A stretch of DNA of 64,000 nucleotides from Trujillonella humicola (lineage in GTDB: Bacteria; Actinomycetota; Actinomycetes; Mycobacteriales; Geodermatophilaceae): NCBI RefSeq assembly GCF_046233715.1, contig NZ_JBJNRJ010000006.1, positions 1 to 64,000 of the forward strand, written 5' to 3'. The stretch's first letter is position 1; every line of letters begins with the position of its first letter. The translations under genes were made by a program, and so were the position numbers. Shown here in pieces: positions 63,759 to 64,000 of this stretch. A model generated the notes under the pieces. That model had not been told where the DNA came from and did not search any database. It worked only from the letters and a program-made list of their open reading frames with translations.

Positions 63759-64000
63759 GTGTTGCCCGCGCAGGCCCGCCTGCGCCGGCGTCCGGAGTTC
63801 ACCGCGGTCGTCCGGTCGGGTCGGCGTGCCGGGCGGCCGACCATGGTGCTCCACCTCCTCCCCGAACGCCCGGGGCCCGAGCCGGGAACGGCCGGCCCCC
63901 GGGCGGGCTTCGTCGTGGGCAGGGCGGTGGGGAACTCCGTCGTCCGGCACCGGGTGACGCGGCGGCTGCGCGCGGTGGTGCGCGAGGAGCTGCACCGGCT
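63759..64000 (+). CDS. rnpA: Ribonuclease P protein component (5' part, cut by window end)
   Basis: The protein subunit of RNase P, which trims tRNA 5' ends together with the catalytic RNA. The visible 80 residues read LPAQARLRRRPEFTAVVRSGRRAGRP and GFVVGRAVGNSVVRHRVTRRLRAVVREEL; the RNR motif equivalent is NSVVRHRVTRRLR. GTG 63759 (then TTG) is directly after rpmH, so the two are co-transcribed. The C-terminus lies outside the window. Confidence 0.93.
   Translation, partial: MLPAQARLRRRPEFTAVVRSGRRAGRPTMVLHLLPERPGPEPGTAGPRAGFVVGRAVGNSVVRHRVTRRLRAVVREELHR

Noticed and set aside
61169..63844. N-terminal extension of dnaA by about 300 codons
   Set aside because: The extra part is Arg/Pro-rich, overlaps rpmH and the promoter region, and the family start MADATVDLATVWDQI has its own GGAGGA site.

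Overview
The window is very GC-rich chromosomal DNA from an actinobacterium. It carries the replication-origin neighbourhood of the phylum: rnpA-rpmH, dnaA, dnaN, gnd, recF, dciA (DUF721), gyrB, gyrA, DUF3566, tRNA-Ile, tRNA-Ala, and further left crgA, DUF881, trpG, pknB, pknA, pbpA, rodA, pstP, fhaB and fhaA. This order, GTG starts, stop/start overlaps and TTGTCCACA-type DnaA boxes all fit. Gene content and protein style suggest Geodermatophilaceae (Blastococcus, Geodermatophilus or Modestobacter type), but that family placement is inference.

Layout. 0-18 kb is an accessory metabolic and regulatory stretch: a crotonase, an MBL hydrolase, GntR and TetR regulators, a metallophosphoesterase, a CYTH-CHAD polyphosphate-type protein, a long leftward run (TetR, GNAT, DUF3224, aldose epimerase, MOSC, S4, RNB ribonuclease, nitrilase-like amidase), an acyl-CoA dehydrogenase, two tandem universal stress proteins and an AlkA-like glycosylase. 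18.2-25.3 kb is a rightward operon for an Mrp/Mnh-type cation/proton antiporter. Two of its genes are broken as read: mnhD by a one-base frameshift and mnhE by an in-frame TAG. 25.3-27.3 kb holds a TetR gene divergent from a saccharopine-dehydrogenase-like gene whose first 14 codons are also out of frame.

27.4-37.1 kb starts with tRNA-Leu(CAG), followed by the cell-wall growth and Ser/Thr phosphorylation operon fhaA-fhaB-pstP-rodA-pbpA-pknA-pknB, closed by a 21-bp terminator stem. Here two PASTA-bearing kinases, one PP2C phosphatase and two FHA readers sit with the elongation SEDS/PBP pair. 37.1-44.3 kb contains trpG/pabA, DUF881, crgA, a 415-bp non-coding region with DnaA-box-like sites, a PH-domain protein, a rhomboid protease, a cyclophilin, an alpha/beta hydrolase, a DUF1059/ABM fusion and a GAF-ANTAR regulator. 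44.4-51.5 kb has tRNA-Ala, a DLW-39-type micro-gene, tRNA-Ile, DUF3566, gyrA (interrupted by a 420-residue intein with a LAGLIDADG endonuclease) and gyrB.

Between gyrB and dciA there are three extra genes (an APC permease, an ABC exporter and a hypothetical). From 56 kb to the end the order is dciA, recF, gnd, dnaN, a 1-kb dnaN-dnaA intergenic oriC candidate with 31-bp palindromic repeats, dnaA, a 0.7-kb divergent promoter region, rpmH and the start of rnpA. Two perfect GTTCCACGTGGAAC palindromes (10.9 kb and 53.3 kb) look like parS sites.

The most noteworthy items are the origin-proximal repeats, the second DnaA-box cluster near crgA, the gyrA intein, and the group of gene disruptions at 20.8-26.1 kb. 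No transposase, phage gene, CRISPR array or defence system was recognised.
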